This document shows, piece by piece, positions 51,816 to 64,000 of a stretch of DNA of 64,000 bases. The notes under the pieces were generated by a model. It was not told the origin of the DNA. It made no database searches and was given only the letters and a program-made list of their open reading frames with translations. The stretch is from Pyrocephalus nanus (taxonomy: Eukaryota; Chordata; Aves; Passeriformes; Tyrannidae): assembly GCA_038380795.1 (NCBI GenBank), contig CM076267.1:35526232-35590231 (forward strand), written 5' to 3'. Positions within the stretch are counted from its first letter, which is position 1. Each line of letters begins with the position of its first letter. The position numbers were made by a program, and so were the translations under genes.

Positions 51816-54318
51816 TCCTGCTCGTGCATTGGAAGATCAGCAGAGGGCAGGGCAATCCCACCAAAGGATGACTGAGGACGATTCCCAGGAGCTAGGTACC
51901 CCACCAGAGTGCCATGCATGGCAGATGATGATGAAGAGGAGGCCAGGGTGCCCAGCCAACCTCCTCCCCAGGGAGGGTGCAGCCAGCCAGCAGGGGCCCT
52001 GCCAGAAATAAACAGGATGCCAGTGGAATTGCTCTCCGAGATGCCAGAGTTCCTACTCTTGGCATCCGCTGGGAGACAGGGAGCAAGCTCTACACCAGAT
52101 CAGTATGAGGTCCATACAGGAAGCAGCTGCTGAGATAAGCTGCCTGTTACACAGGTGCAAGGTCCACCTGGAGACAGAGGCATCAATAAACACACCCTCT
52201 CAGAGCCCAGGCCAGGCGCTTAGGACTGAGCTGGAGGGAGCACAGGGCCCAGGACTGAAGGATGGGTGGGTGGAGGTCCCAGGTGAGGCCAGAAAGGCCC
52301 CTGAGTGCCCTCAGGGCCCTGACACTTGGGGCATCCCAAGGTTTGAGCATGAGTGGAGTAACTGGGGCCTCAAGGTTACAGCTCATTTTGGGGCTGCTCC
52401 TTCAAATGGGGCTCAGAGAGTTGCAATAATGGTGGTGCCCATCCCCAAATGTAGTTGTGGCCAACTTGCTGTAACCTGTTTCTGTGCAGAGAGGAGTTTG
52501 TGGGTGGTTTTTGGGGGCAATCTGCTGGTTCAGGGAAGGAGGAAGAGCCAAGTACCATATTTTTGTAGAGAGGTTCCCTCAGAGACCAGAGTGGCTCCAA
52601 CACTTGGTATCTTTGTGAAATCTAAGGGGCACCTGGGTCACTGCGCTTTGGTGATTTAGTATACCTGTTTGGTGTCCCTTTTGTTCCCTTTTGTCCCTTT
52701 TTTCCCCTTTCCCCATCCCTTCGGGGGTTGGATCCCCTTTTACTGTGTATATAGCATCTTAACTGTATGTAACTGTAATTTACGTAAATATATATATTTT
52801 TATATAAGCAACTTGACTTTGGGTTCTTTAATTTTTATAGTTTTTTCTCTTTTACCCTAAAGGAAGAAGGGAGGGGTGAAGGGGGCTGCTGTCATGACTT
52901 TTGGGCATTTGGCAGGGAGCCAAGTCCAAACTATCACATTTGGAAAGGGTCACTGGGTGACCAAGGCTGTCTTGCTCGTTTGCTCTCCTGGGTGCTTGGC
53001 TTTTAGGGGTCCTTGGCACTTGGAATGTGATTGCAGAGAGGGGTCTCATCCCCCGGAGATGCTCTTTCCCCTTCCCAGCAGGTGGGCAGGAGAACAAAAC
53101 CCCAACTTTCCTACCACGAGTCGTAGCCAGAGAAATGCAGCGGATGAGTGTCCAGCTGTGCTGCCGGGGCCATGTGCCAAAAAGCCAATTTCAGGGGCTG
53201 GGGGCCAGGCAGGGGCAGGGGGGCTGCACCTTCTCCAAGGGCCCTGGGGAGGCTGAGGAACAGGGGGTGGGGGGTGGAAGGCAGAGAAGTCGTGAACCCA
53301 CAGCACAGTCCAGATCAGCAGCCTCCTTTCTGCAGCCAGCGGCCGTGCTAGTGAAGAGCAGGAAGTTTGGAGAAGCCATCTGAGATTAAACAATAAATAA
53401 ATCATGGGAGGCAGTGATCCCAGCGGGTGCCTGGGCAGCCCCCAGCCCGCGTGGAGCCTCTGCATGTGGGGAGCAGAGAGGTGCCCTCTCCCCACCAGGC
53501 ACCTCAAGGGGAGCACACAGAACTACAAACCCACACCTGTGTCTTCTACCTGCTGCATCTGGAGAGAGCTCTGACACAGAAGGTTCTCTCTGGGGCAGGC
53601 AATCCAGGCGTGGGAGGGGAGCAGAGAGGGCCCCTTCGTGTCCCCACCTCCAGCAGACAGCGGGGGCAGAAGTGGAAGGGGACAGAAAGCCTTGAGGGGC
53701 CAAGTTTGCACCTTGTTTCGCTGCTGGGGGCTGAGGGGAGGTGGGAATTTGGCAGCTCTCCCTCTTTGGAAAGGGTCCAAGTGCCCCAGGAGAAATTCCT
53801 CGCATAGCTCTGCTGTGAAGAAAGTGCTGACCTGTTCCCTGTTTCGGGGGTGTTTGCTGAGCAAGTGAAGATGAGCCAAAGGCAGCTTGTAAATGCTGGG
53901 AGAAAATGGCCCCTTTCCTCATCACGGGGGGTTAGGGAGCAGGTCAGGCTCTTTGGGGGGAGCAGTACCTGGTGACAGTGACTTTGTGAGCCATAAGCAA
54001 GTCCACAAGGACGTCCTGATGTTCCACTGGCTCACACATCTCCGGAGGGATGATCCAGCTACAGCAGAGAAGCTGATGGTGCCACCCCATGTTGTAGGTG
54101 AGCAGCAGAGGGTGACCTAGAAGCTATGTCCAGACTGCCTGGCCAGAAACAGGCAGCAGGGGGAGAGAGCACCAGCTCTGGGACTGAGCAGGTGGGAAAC
54201 GGGTCGTGTTCACTTCTGAAAACTCCAGCAGGAAAACAAACAGCGCAAATGCAATGAATATGGAAGGCAAATCTGACCTCCTGCGGCGCCAGGAGAGCAG
54301 CCAGTGCGTGACTAAGAC
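51816..54318. other. Intergenic stretch, no gene recognised
   Basis: Mixed GC. A T/C-rich then AT-rich patch lies at 52665-52860 (runs of CCCTTTT, then TATATA at about 52785-52807), which could be an eroded LTR or retroposon tail. Open frames up to about 180 codons overlap on both strands and have no splice context or familiar motif. Confidence 0.5.
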
Positions 54319-54536
54319 AGTGTAGATTTAGATTAGATGTAAGGAAGCATTTTTTTATGATGAGGTGGTAGAACACTGCCACAAGTGAGGTGGTGGATGC
54401 TCCATCCCTGGAAACCTTCAAGGACGGAGCTCTGAGCAGCCAGGTCGTGTGGAAGGCGTCTCTCCCCATGGCAGGGGGTTGGAACGAGATGGTGTTTTAA
54501 GGTCCCTTCCAACCCAAACCATTCTGGGATTCTCTG
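54319..54536 (+). mobile_element. CR1 LINE tail, plus orientation
   Basis: Starts TTTAGATTAGATGTAAGGAA and proceeds through GGTGGTGGATGCTCCATCCC, GGAAACCTTCAAGGACGG and GGCAGGGGGTTGGAACGAGA to the final CCAACCCAAACCATTCTGGG. About 215 bases, moderately diverged. Confidence 0.85.
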
Positions 54537-57500
54537 CCAGGGCAATAGAGCAAGGGCAAACCTACATGTGCTCCCACAGCAGTGGGAATTTATTCCTATC
54601 AGGAATATTAGGGGAGGCTGTAATAAGGGGACACTTCAACTATCTACTTGCAGTCTGAATTGAAGTGTCAGGGGATAAGACATAAGGATAAAACTTCTGA
54701 ATGCAGTACATGGTGCCATTTCCCCAGAAACAGTCTGAGAACCACCAGATGATTTTTCTGAATCTGCTCTAAAAATGAGGAAGTGGTCAAAAAAAGCAGA
54801 AAAAACCAGCCCAATCTCATGAAAAAAAAAAAAATTAAAAGCTGTATTTAAAACAAAGAGCCAATAGGGCTATCCCATAAAGCCCCCACACAGCTGGTGG
54901 GAAAGAAAGGGGAGCACAGGGAAAAAGGTGGATGCTGAAGAGCAGAAGGTCTCCCAAACGAACAGGAAAGCTGAAAAAAAAACCAAAACATCGTGATGGA
55001 TATAAATTGGGAAGCGAGAGGAGTAGGAGCAAGCTGGAGGCTTGTCCTGCCAAACATGCTCAAACCAGTGGGTTGAGCTCAGCCAGTCCACTGCAGGGAC
55101 TGGGAAGTGGGAAGGGCACACAGGGATGGGATGAGATGGGCGCAGTGACAGGTCCTTGCCCTGGGGGCATTCCCACCCCCACCCATCCCCACTCAGTTTT
55201 CTCCCCCAGACAGGTGGGAAAGGCTCTTAAATTGGAATAGAAATCCCGGTGGGATTATTCTGGAGAGACAAGCTAAATGTTTTGGACCTCTCGGAAGTGT
55301 CCAGCACTGGGATGAGGACACTGACTGTCAGCAGGCACGTGATCAGGTCCTACCAGAGATGGGTATGAGAATCCTCAAGTGTGGGGATCATCACGGGAGC
55401 AATCCTTCCTGATGACCATTCCTCTTCCCTGGAAGGGATCCTGTACATCCTGCCACAGGGAACAGGGGCAGAACCTTGGGGTATCCAGCTGCTGAGCAGG
55501 CTGGAGCAGACTAGTGCTCGGTGGGGAGCTGGGAATTTCCTCTTCCCAGGGAGGAAACAGCTCTTATTTTGAGTTTTACTGGAGCAAAGGACATTGATTT
55601 TTTTTTCCTTTTCTTTTTTTTCCAGATGAGTCAAAGTTAACCATTCCTTTCCAGGGGAGATGCTGAGTTCAACCTGAGAGAGAAGAGATGGCAACCTTAA
55701 GGCTGCTGGGACAACTCCCAAGGAAGCAGCAGGAACCTCCAGTTTTTAAGGCTGTTTTCTCTGTGTTAGCTCCACACAGGCAAAACACAGGCATGCTCCA
55801 CACCTGCCCCAGCATTACCAGGGCACTGCTGGTCCCCCATCCAGACACCACCCTGAGCTGCAGCCTGTGCTCTCCCACACACATCCTGCTCCCTGTGCCT
55901 GAGCCAGAGACAACCGTGACTTACAGCCCACCAGTGCCAAGGTGACAGGGATGCTGACAGGGCTGTCTATCAGACGACAGCCTGGGCTCAGCCCCATTAC
56001 TCCCTCTTGGAGCCCTCGTCTCACCTGGCTGGATCTCAGGCCTCTCCCTTGAGCAAACACCTGTCTGTGGATTCAGGAAGGAGGAGGAATGTGCTCTTTT
56101 TCTCTTGCTAAAAATGAGCTGCTTTTCAAGTGGTCGTTCTGGAAGGGCTGGCGAAGAGAAGCCGGAATCCAGATGAGTTTCCTTGCTCTGTGGCTGCTGG
56201 CCCTGGGTCACGCCCAGCAGGGCAGGCCATTGGTCATGATTTGAACTGAATTGAGCTGCACTTTGGGAGGAAAACAGGGAGGTGGCAGGGGCACAGTCCA
56301 TGGAGGGGAAGGAGATTCTGGAAAACCCATTCCTGTCAGGACCTGGACGCTCTGGATAGCCCCCACTAGCCGTAGGAGGGATGTGGAGGGGCTGGAGCTG
56401 GAAGCCAGAGCATTCTAGTGTGGGAGGAGGAGGACCCCTCCCTTGCCTGAGCAGCTGAGGCATCACAGAAGATTTTGGGAGCTCTCCCAACCTTCCTGGG
56501 CTTGGCAGAGATGGGGACAGCTGATGTTCCCAGCAAGCCCCAGCCCTGCAGAGAGATGGGTGTTTTGGGCAGGGTGTGCGGTGGGAAGGGGCAGAGGGGG
56601 ATCCCTCCCCTCCCAGGCGGTCTCTCCATCCTCTCCATTGCTGCAGATGCTCCCCAGCCCAGCTCCAGGGCATCCCTGTGAAGCTTTGGGGGACCAAAGG
56701 TGCAGGACAGACCTGCACCTCGCAGCTGGGCTGTGGATGCACCGAGGTTTCGGGTGGCCCCAGAGCTCTGCCCGCCTTCTCTTCCACTCGCAGTGCCGGA
56801 GCGTGACCGTGGAGCAGGAAGGGAAGCAAGTGCCATTTCCCACAGCCAGCCAAGAGGCAGAGGCCCAAGGGCGAGCCGCTGGGATGAGGCATGCGAGAAG
56901 CATCCGCCGCGTCCCCTTTCCCATGGAATGCTTCTCCCGCTCCTTCCTCTGATGTGTGCTGAAGTATTGATTTTCCCCCGGAGTGGATGAGTCACAGAGA
57001 AAGCTGGGAGGGAGTGGGGGCCGCTGGGATATCCCCGGTGCCCGTGTCTGGTGGGAAGGCTGTGTGGGAGGGAGCGGGCACTGCCCAAGAGTGCGGGCAG
57101 AGGGCAGGAAAGATGCGTGTGGAGCAGGGAGCTGGGGTTGGCTCCCTCCCTGCCGACTCTGCACGGAGCCCCTCAGCCCTGGGAAAGGAAAAAGGGGGTC
57201 CCTCCTTTGCTCCCTCTCATCCTTCCCCAGGGAGGAGGTTACTGTGCTTAGGGGGTGGGCTCCCTGCTCTGCCTCTGCTGAATTCGTGGCTGCGTGTCTG
57301 CTGGCTCCGCGGTCAACCCTCCCTCTTGACCTTCTCTCTCTCAGCTCTTTTATTGCCAATGTCCAGCTTGGGAACAGGCCAGGCCATCTCTGTCATGTCA
57401 CGACTCCTCCACATGAGAGCTTGTGGCCCAGGGAGAGGGGCAGCAACTCCAGGACGTGGCCAGAGCTGGGGTGCCCTGCCCACCCAGCTGTCTCTGCAGG

Positions 57501-60500
57501 GTTCTGGGCTGTGGGCTGTGCCACCAGGAGCCTGTCCTGCCCCTGCTGAGGCAGGAGGTGATGGTGTGGTGGTTCTCTGGTCCCAGCTCGCTTCCCTGCT
57601 GAGCCTCGGTGCTGTCCCATCCTCCTCACATCCACGGGAGGGATGCAGGTGGGCTCCAGATCCCAGAGCATTCCTGCTGCTGGCCAGGCCTCCAGCCACC
57701 CCAATAACACCTCCTGCTCTCTGCAGCCCCTCTCTAATGTGTCCACCAGATCTGGCAGCCTGGGCCAGGCACAGTGCTGCCCTGTTCCTGGCCTCCAACC
57801 CCCCACCCTGGCTTAGCTCATCCCCCGCCTACAAGTTCAGGTAACATGCTCTTCACTCGGCCAAGCTCTTGTGCTTGCCAGCTTTCCTCACTAGGGAAAT
57901 ATCTGTATTTCCAATTATTCCCACTCCCAGCCTATGCTCCTTGCATCCTTCCCAAATGCCCGTCTTAGTGGCTGTGCATGCTTCACCTCTGGAAAGGGGG
58001 GATGGTTTTCAAGTCATCCTTTGCCAGGTCCTTGCAGCTGAAGGAAGGGCACGGTGCTGCCCTTTCCAGCAGACCTCTCTCCTGGACCAGCTCCTCCACT
58101 GCAGTTCTGGCAGGTCCTGGGCCATCAGCAGACACAGACTTCTGAGCCAGAGCAACAGATGTGGCAGGGAGATGTAAAACCAGATGGTCCCAGTGTTCCT
58201 GAGCACTCACAGCCCGGGAAGGGGGGATGCAGCTGGGAGGAGGTGGCTTTCACAGGGACAAATGGCACATCAAAGTGGCAGGGCCAGCCACAGGCCGCCT
58301 CTTGGGGATTGGCACAGACGGGACAGCCCTGCCCCGTCAGTGGTTTTCTGCTCCGCCTGCCTGCTTCAGCCTTTGTTTCTCTGCAGGGACACTCTGCCTT
58401 CTTGTCCTTTATTGCCCCCCTGACCCAATTCCTGCACCTCCCACTGCTCCCCAGCCTCCTCACTCTGCACGCTGGCAGCGGCACTGAGCAGGTCACAGGA
58501 GCATCTCAAGGCAACCGTGCACAAGCCACACTTTTTTTGGCAGTGGTGACAGCTCACGGTACTGGCTGGCACTCCCACGGCTCCCATGGCACACGAGTCA
58601 CAGCTCCTTGGGCCACCCAGCAGCCTGGGGACACGCTGCCCTTCCCAGGGCACAGTCAGTCGCCATGCCAAAGCCACTTCAGGAGGGGGACATGGACTCT
58701 GGCCAGGAGTGCCAGCCCCGGAGCCACTGCCAGGGACGCGCTTGGACCACAGCAGACAGAGTTTCCAAACCCTCCCCTCTTCCCAAAGGAGGGGAAAAAA
58801 CAGGCCAGCGTCCCACAGGGTTGCCAGGGTGACATTTTTTGGCGGCCGTGCTGTCCCAGCCGCTGAACTGGCAGGGGCTGTGCTGGGAGCTGGGGCAGCC
58901 CCTCTGTCCCCACACCAGGGTGTCCCTGCCCAGGGCCACCCAGCAGCACTGGGACCACCAGCCACGGGACGCAAGTGGGAGCCAGGCGCAGGGATGAGGG
59001 GACAGCGGGACATTGGAGGAGCCCTGCAGAGATGTAAAATGCCAAAGCTTTGCTGGAAGCCTGCGGGGTAGGAGGGCCTTTTTTGGCTGGGGCTTGGGAA
59101 TTCTGGGCTGTGAGCTGCCGAGCCACCACTGGAGCACTGCTGGTTTCCATTTGGTCGGCTTTCGAAAGAGCTGCCTCCCTGGCAGCGTGTGTCCCCGCCC
59201 GCTCGCAGTGGGCAATGTTTGTTTGCTTGGGAAAAGATGAGCCTCATTATCTGTTGTTCATGGCCCTCGGACTTTAAAGCGCAGCAGGAGGAAATTTTAT
59301 GATGGGAAACTGCCCTGGTGTCATCCATGCTTTGCGTGGAGGTCTGCTGGGGGGGACCACAGCCCACAGCAGCAGGGACAGCGCCGGGGCTGAGACCCGT
59401 GCACAGACACAGGGGAGACAGGAGGGTGGCAAAAGATGATGTGTGCTTGAATCTGTCCCAGTGAATGAGCTCAGCAGGAGCCAGGAGAGCTCGGCCAGGC
59501 TGGGGAGGGTCCAGGGGTGCAGCGAGGAGGAAGTCTGGGATGTAACACAGCTCCACATTCACCTGCACCCAGCGATAACATCGCTGTGCTCGGTGTGTGG
59601 GAAGGTCCGTGCGGGCGGTCAGCGTAGCCCTGAGCAGGTTTGCACCTCGTGGCCCTGGCAGCGCTGATAACGCTAGGAAAGGCCAGAATCTCCCCGTGGA
59701 GTTAAAGCAGTGCCTGCAGCAGCCATCCCCGAGCTGCCCCCAGGCTCTCCCACCCCACTGCAGCGTTTATCCAGCCCGTTAAAGGAAGAGACCTCTGCTA
59801 TCAGGCAGGATCATTTTCCATTTTTCAAGGAGATTTTTTTTTTCCAAGCGCCATCCTTGCCCCAGGATTCTCCTCCCCCTTGCTCCGCGCTCTCCAGGCC
59901 CTGAAGCACATTCACCCCTCCAAAAACCCTGCGCAGAACGGCAGCCCAGTGACTCAGGGCTGCCACGTGTTGCCTTTTGTGCAGCTCAGGTACTCCAAAC
60001 ACCTACCTGGAGGGAAGGAATCCAGCTGCGGGAGAAGAAAGGGGTGGTAAATCACTCAGCGTCCAGCTGGGAAAGCATAAATTTAACAGTCCCCACCACG
60101 TGAAATCATTCTGCAGCCAAACGAGAGGCAGCTTCGGTGTCTATTCATTGTCCCCAGCCCGGGGTCGTGCCGAGGGGGTGCCTTCGGCTCTGTGGTGTAA
60201 AGCGCTGTTATAAGATTTATAGCCAAACTTCGGGTAGCGATAGCGTGTCCCTCTTGTGAGCGCAGAGCCGAGCATCTGGGTGTCATGGTTTGTCCTGCTA
60301 GATCCAAACCCTGGCTTAGACTAAACACGCCTCTGCCATCATTAGTGAATCACTTCTAGATCCCCTGGAAGTTTCCAGGGCTTGGATTTCAGAAGGTTTT
60401 TGCTGCCGCGGGGCACTAAAATGCTGCGGAAGACAAAGGAAGGCGTGGCAGCAGGTTTTGTGGGGATTATCCTGCTGGGATAATCCTGAGGCTGGGACTG

Positions 60501-61060
60501 GAAGGAGATAAAAGCTGAGGTAAAGGGAGGAGATTAAAGTGGGCAGCAGCCCCAGCTTTAACTCCTTTCCCGGCGCAAGAAAGGCAAGGCGAGGTGCATT
60601 GCCACCCTGGGTCTGGCATTCCAGCCCCCAGCAAGGGCTGACCCGGCAGAGTGCCCGGGGCTCCCTAGAACACTCCCATCCTGCCAGGCTGGGCTCGGTT
60701 CATCTCACGATGAAGGAGGGAGGATCGTGTAGCTCCCAAACCACTCATACATAGTGAGGGGGAGCGAAGAGCCGGGAACGGAAGGCACGGGGTACCACGC
60801 TGGGATCACCCAGTCCCGCTCTGTGCCCCAAGGGCTCACATAAGTGCTTGGCGAGGGAATGAGCTCAGCTGGCTGATTCACTCCCTCCTTCAAGACCAGA
60901 CCTGGCCTGCGAGCCGAAACCCACGGGCTTGCTGAAGCAGGAGGTGCCAGGGCAGGTCCTGCGGGCGGCAGGTCCCCTTTTGGGGGTGAGGGTGCTCCCC
61001 CGGCGCCCCGGGGAGAGGCGGGATGCTCCTCAGGCAGGGATGCTCCTGGGGAGGGATGCT
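54537..61060. other. GC-rich intergenic stretch, no gene supported
   Basis: Many long frames (up to 400 codons on the minus strand at 58366-59568 and 323 at 55921-56892) are open at the same time in several frames on both strands, as expected of GC-rich DNA poor in stop codons. None shows a recognisable domain. Two stretches, about 59215-59330 and 60060-60370, are compositionally unlike their surroundings and may be conserved non-coding elements; this is a guess. Confidence 0.45.
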
Positions 61061-61194
61061 CCTCGGGGAGCTGAGCTGTGCCCCTCCCGCACATCCAACC
61101 CCCCGGGAGCGTCCCTGACCCCCTCCCTGCTGCAGGGGACCAGAAGCCGTGCAAACCCCGGGATCGCGGGGGCTGGGGGCGGGCTGAGCCCCGG

Positions 61195-61331
61195 CCCTGG
61201 CTCACCCGCCCGGGGCGGGCCGCCCCTCCCGCCCCTCCCCTCCCCTCCCTCCCCGCCCCCCGGGCCGTGCCGAGCCCCGGCGCGCCGAGCGGAGCCGAGT
61301 CGAGCCGCGCTGCCGGCACCGAGCGGGCACC
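61195..61331 (+). promoter_or_regulatory. CpG-rich promoter and 5' UTR
   Basis: Very GC- and CpG-rich sequence with GGGCGGG/CCCGCCC-type Sp1 boxes (CCGCCCGGGGCGGGCCGCCC near 61207) and no TATA box, directly upstream of the ATG at 61332. This fits a CpG-island promoter for the gene running rightward. Confidence 0.6.
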
Positions 61332-61843
61332 ATGCGCCCAGGGTGAGCCGCGGCGCCGGGGGCTGCGGGGGGCACCGGGATCCTGCAGCCATCGGGGCTG
61401 GGCGGGGGATGGCACCAGGACCCTGGAGGCACCGGGGGCTGGGGGACGCTGGGACCCTGGAGGCGCCGGGTCTGGGAGACACTGGGATCCTGGAGCCTCC
61501 GGGGCGGGGCACAGGTAGTGCGGGAACCCCAGAGCCGCCGTGGAGCGGGGGGAGAGGGGGGGGAGGGCACCAGGACCCCGCAGCCGCCGGGGTGGGGGGC
61601 ACCGGCAGCGTGGGAACCCCCGGGACTGGAGGGGAGCAGGACTCAGCAGCCTCCGGGCCTTGGGGTCCCCGGTGTAACCGTGGGGGGACCCCCGGGGTGG
61701 TGCTGCGGGTCGGGGGGCGCCCCGAATTCGGCGGGAGGGTGGGTAACCTCTCTCTCTGCCCTTCCCCTCCCGCAGGTGCCCCCCGCCGCGGCTGCTGCTC
61801 GGGCTGTTTGTGCTGCTGGTCCCCGCCGCTTCCCAGGAGCCGG
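61332..61843 (+). CDS. Unidentified secreted or membrane protein: first two coding exons
   Basis: Exon 1 codes from ATG 61332 (context CACCATGC) to 61342, phase 2. Exon 2 is 61776-61843, after a CTCCCGCAG acceptor and before a GGTAACG donor, phase 1. Together they give MRPG then CPPPRLLLGLFVLLVPAAS and QEP, a clear signal peptide with a hydrophobic core of about 14 residues and a likely cut after AAS. A signal peptide exon ending in phase 1 is common in genes built of Ig, EGF or similar modules. The rest lies in or beyond the large intron that fills the end of the window. I do not recognise the gene. Confidence 0.55.
61370..61625 (+). repeat. Degenerate GC-rich minisatellite in intron 1
   Basis: Units of about 33-40 bases built on GGCACC, GGGACCCTGGAGG and CGCCGGGGCTGGGGG (variants ATCCTGCAGCC and ACCCCGCAGCC), about six times. 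Copies are imperfect. Confidence 0.65.
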
Positions 61844-63531
61844 GTAACGTGCGCGGGATGCTGGGGAGGGCGGGGGGGTCCCTGTCGCTGTGCCCGGGGT
61901 CCCACGTACCCTCGCTGTCCTGAAGCCCCCATCCCCTGGGATGCGCTCCTCAGCAGGAGAGGGGAGCGGAGTCTCCCCTCGGGCCAAATGCTGCTCTCGG
62001 TCCTGGTTCCCAGCGCTGGGGATGAACGCCCCACGCACCGCTTCAACGGCCTCGTGGCTGCTGAACGTGGGGATTCCGTGTGCCCCATCCCATCGGCGGG
62101 GAAGGATGCCGGGGGAAATCCCTGGCTGCAGTTCCCTGTGATGAGAGTGATTTATCTGGTCCGTGCTGGCTGTGAGATAGAGGAGATGGCGTTGCCCCAA
62201 AGTGGCCGTGCTCCATGTGTTAGCGGTTTCTCCACAAGTCCTCCCTGCGGGTCTGTGCTGTCCTGGAAAGTTTTGTGAGTGGTCGGCAGCCTCGAGTGTT
62301 TGCCCCGGGGATGCAACACCTCTCATGCCGTTCTGGGCTTTTCCCTGCCTTCTGGGCTCCCTGAAACCGTGAAACAACATACCAGCTCGCAAGCTGCTGC
62401 TGCCCCGGGAAAGGGGAATTCAGTGCTGACTCAGCTCTCCAGCCCTTCTTTCCCCACGAGGCACACGAGCCGGTTCTCCCACTGCCTGTTTTTTCTGGTG
62501 AACTTTACCTCCCTGCCAGGGAAGCTTCCTCCCGGCTGCCAGGCGGAATGAAAGCCCTCCTCCCCTCGCAGCCGGTCTTTGGATGCATGCCCGGTGCCTG
62601 GAGACGGGAACAGCCATGGCTGGCATAGGGAGCCCCCGCTTGTATCCCGGGAACCCCATTTGCCAGAGCAGCCGAGCTGCAAGCAGTCCGAAAACCAGGA
62701 GAGAGCGGGTTTTCTCCATGGTAATGGTCTGGTTGTCTTTGGTTTGTGCCACCACGTTAAGAGGCATCCCTCGTGTCCCTCTCTGTCACCACAGGCTGGC
62801 ACAGCGTGTGAGTTAGTGGTTGTCCCCAGGTACAGGCGAGCTGGAAGTCAGCTCCGAAGTCAGTGGATTACTTACTGGACCGAGGCTTTGTGTCTTCTAA
62901 GAACAGCTCTGGCATTGCTCTGTGGGCAACTGGGTCATGTTGTGGAGGGAAAGAGGCCAGCTGGGGCAGCGGGGATGCCCAGTACTGCCAGGGAACGTCT
63001 GGGAATACTGGGAGAAGCTCTCCGAGTGCCCCAGGCTGGATTTATGATGCTGCTTTTGGTGGCATGGGTTGCCTCCCCGGGAGCCACGGGAACAAAGCTC
63101 CCCTTGGAGATCTGCAGAGATGGGAACATCGTTCCCATGTGAAATCCTGAATTGGCTATTTTAGGTCCCTGGAGACTGTCCAGTGCGGCTGAGCTGAGCG
63201 GGAGGGCGGGGAGCTGGTTTAATAGTGATTACCCGGAGTTATCCTCGCCCTTCCCACCCCCTCTCCATCAGCATCCCTTGCTCCCTTGGGCACTCAGGGC
63301 TGGTCAGGACCCTTTTTGCTGAGCTGAAGATGCATCCCACCATCTTTGAGCAGCCACTCTGGGGTACTTCAGGAGGTTTCACAGGGTGTTTGAGCACGGG
63401 GGGAGTGCGGCTGGCGCCGGTCACCGCTGGCAGGGAGGTGCCCGTTTCACCCAGCTGACTTGGCTGTCTTCCAAAGGCAGGCTGTGGATCGGGTTTTAAA
63501 GGAATTCAACGGGTTGGTGTGGCTTTTTTCC

Positions 63532-63562
<31 letters not shown>

Positions 63563-64000
63563 TTTTTTTCCCCCTTCCCTTGGTTCAATGTCCGAGGACT
63601 GCAGGGCCTGTTCTTCCAGCCTGCCTTTGTGATGGCTCCTGGGGAATGTTTGCTCCCAAGGCCTTCCTGGCATGGAGATAAGCTTTCTGTTTATCTGCCT
63701 GCCTTTCAAATTTGGGGGCTTAGCTGCCCCAAGCTGGGCTTGCCTCTTATCAGTGGATCTCTGGGATTCCTTGGGAAGGGCACATAGCCATGAGGATGCT
63801 GCAAGGGATGCTGCCATGGGTCCAGTTTGGAGAGCGTGGGGGAAATCACAGAGTTTGTCCATTGTGGGTGTTCCCCCTGCATGGGCTGGGTCAGACACTG
63901 GGGAAACCCCATTCCCAAGCGGGGCAATCCGGTGCCGGGGCCCTGGAGATGGGGGATCCCCACCAGTGGTTTACAAAGCTAAACAGGCCCCCCCAGTCTG
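61844..64000 (+). other. Intron 2 of the signal-peptide gene, no further exon recognised
   Basis: Open frames are scattered in all frames. A long T-run lies at 63547-63570. I see no exon with convincing coding content and splice sites to the window end. Confidence 0.45.

Noticed and set aside
51526..54120. Possible further MROH exons downstream of copy D
   Set aside because: After the poly(A) signal only the shared 3' flank continues to about 51815, and no exon-like match to the family was found beyond.
55921..57359. Overlapping open frames of 323, 298, 285 and 240 codons on both strands
   Set aside because: Mutually overlapping frames in GC-rich DNA with low-complexity Pro/Ser/Gly content; a coding role for any is unsupported.
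58366..59568. 400-codon open frame on the minus strand
   Set aside because: The DNA is GC-rich and several other frames are open over the same bases. The translated sequence has no recognisable domain and no splice context.
60929..62278. 449-codon plus-strand frame across the CpG island
   Set aside because: It runs through the promoter, exon 1, intron 1 minisatellite and exon 2. The signal-peptide reading with GT-AG borders explains the region better.

Overview
The window looks like nuclear DNA from a bird, most likely a passerine. The reasons are CR1 LINE tails, avian-type LTR and ERV remnants, a cluster of maestro heat-like repeat (MROH) genes of the kind expanded in songbirds, and the last exons of a vertebrate FAM171B. 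Genes are split by GT-AG introns, so gene entries give the span and list exons in the evidence. The species is inferred.

Layout. (1) 1-10.24 kb holds the last four coding exons of FAM171B (+) and a long AT-rich 3' region ending near a poly(A) signal at 10217. (2) 10.24-18.3 kb is AT-rich intergenic DNA with two CR1 pieces and no supported gene. (3) 18.3-51.8 kb is a segmental duplication cluster with a sharp rise in GC. It carries four MROH-like copies: A (minus, 21198-26111), B (minus, 32048-36869), C (plus, a 3' half only, 39128-40939) and D (plus, 45442-51461). A and B are direct repeats; C and D are inverted relative to them. An ERV pol fragment sits exactly where the 5' half of C is missing. 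(4) 51.8-61.3 kb is GC-rich intergenic DNA with one CR1 tail. (5) From about 61.3 kb a CpG-rich promoter and two short exons encode a signal peptide of an unidentified secreted or membrane protein that runs off the window.

The MROH copies are the core of the window. Splice sites and phases can be followed through every exon: A gives 756, B 759 and D 891 codons, with no stop. D is larger because its first three coding exons are present twice, in frame. All three complete copies share a TATA-box promoter, a TGTCAC-N10-GTGACA palindrome in promoter and intron 2, and an array of 67-72 bp units, each marked CTCGAG, just before the first coding exon. Sequence identity between copies is patchy: some introns are identical while the next exon differs by about 16%. 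This points to gene conversion plus fast exon divergence.

All comparisons were done by eye; identities are estimates unless a count is given.
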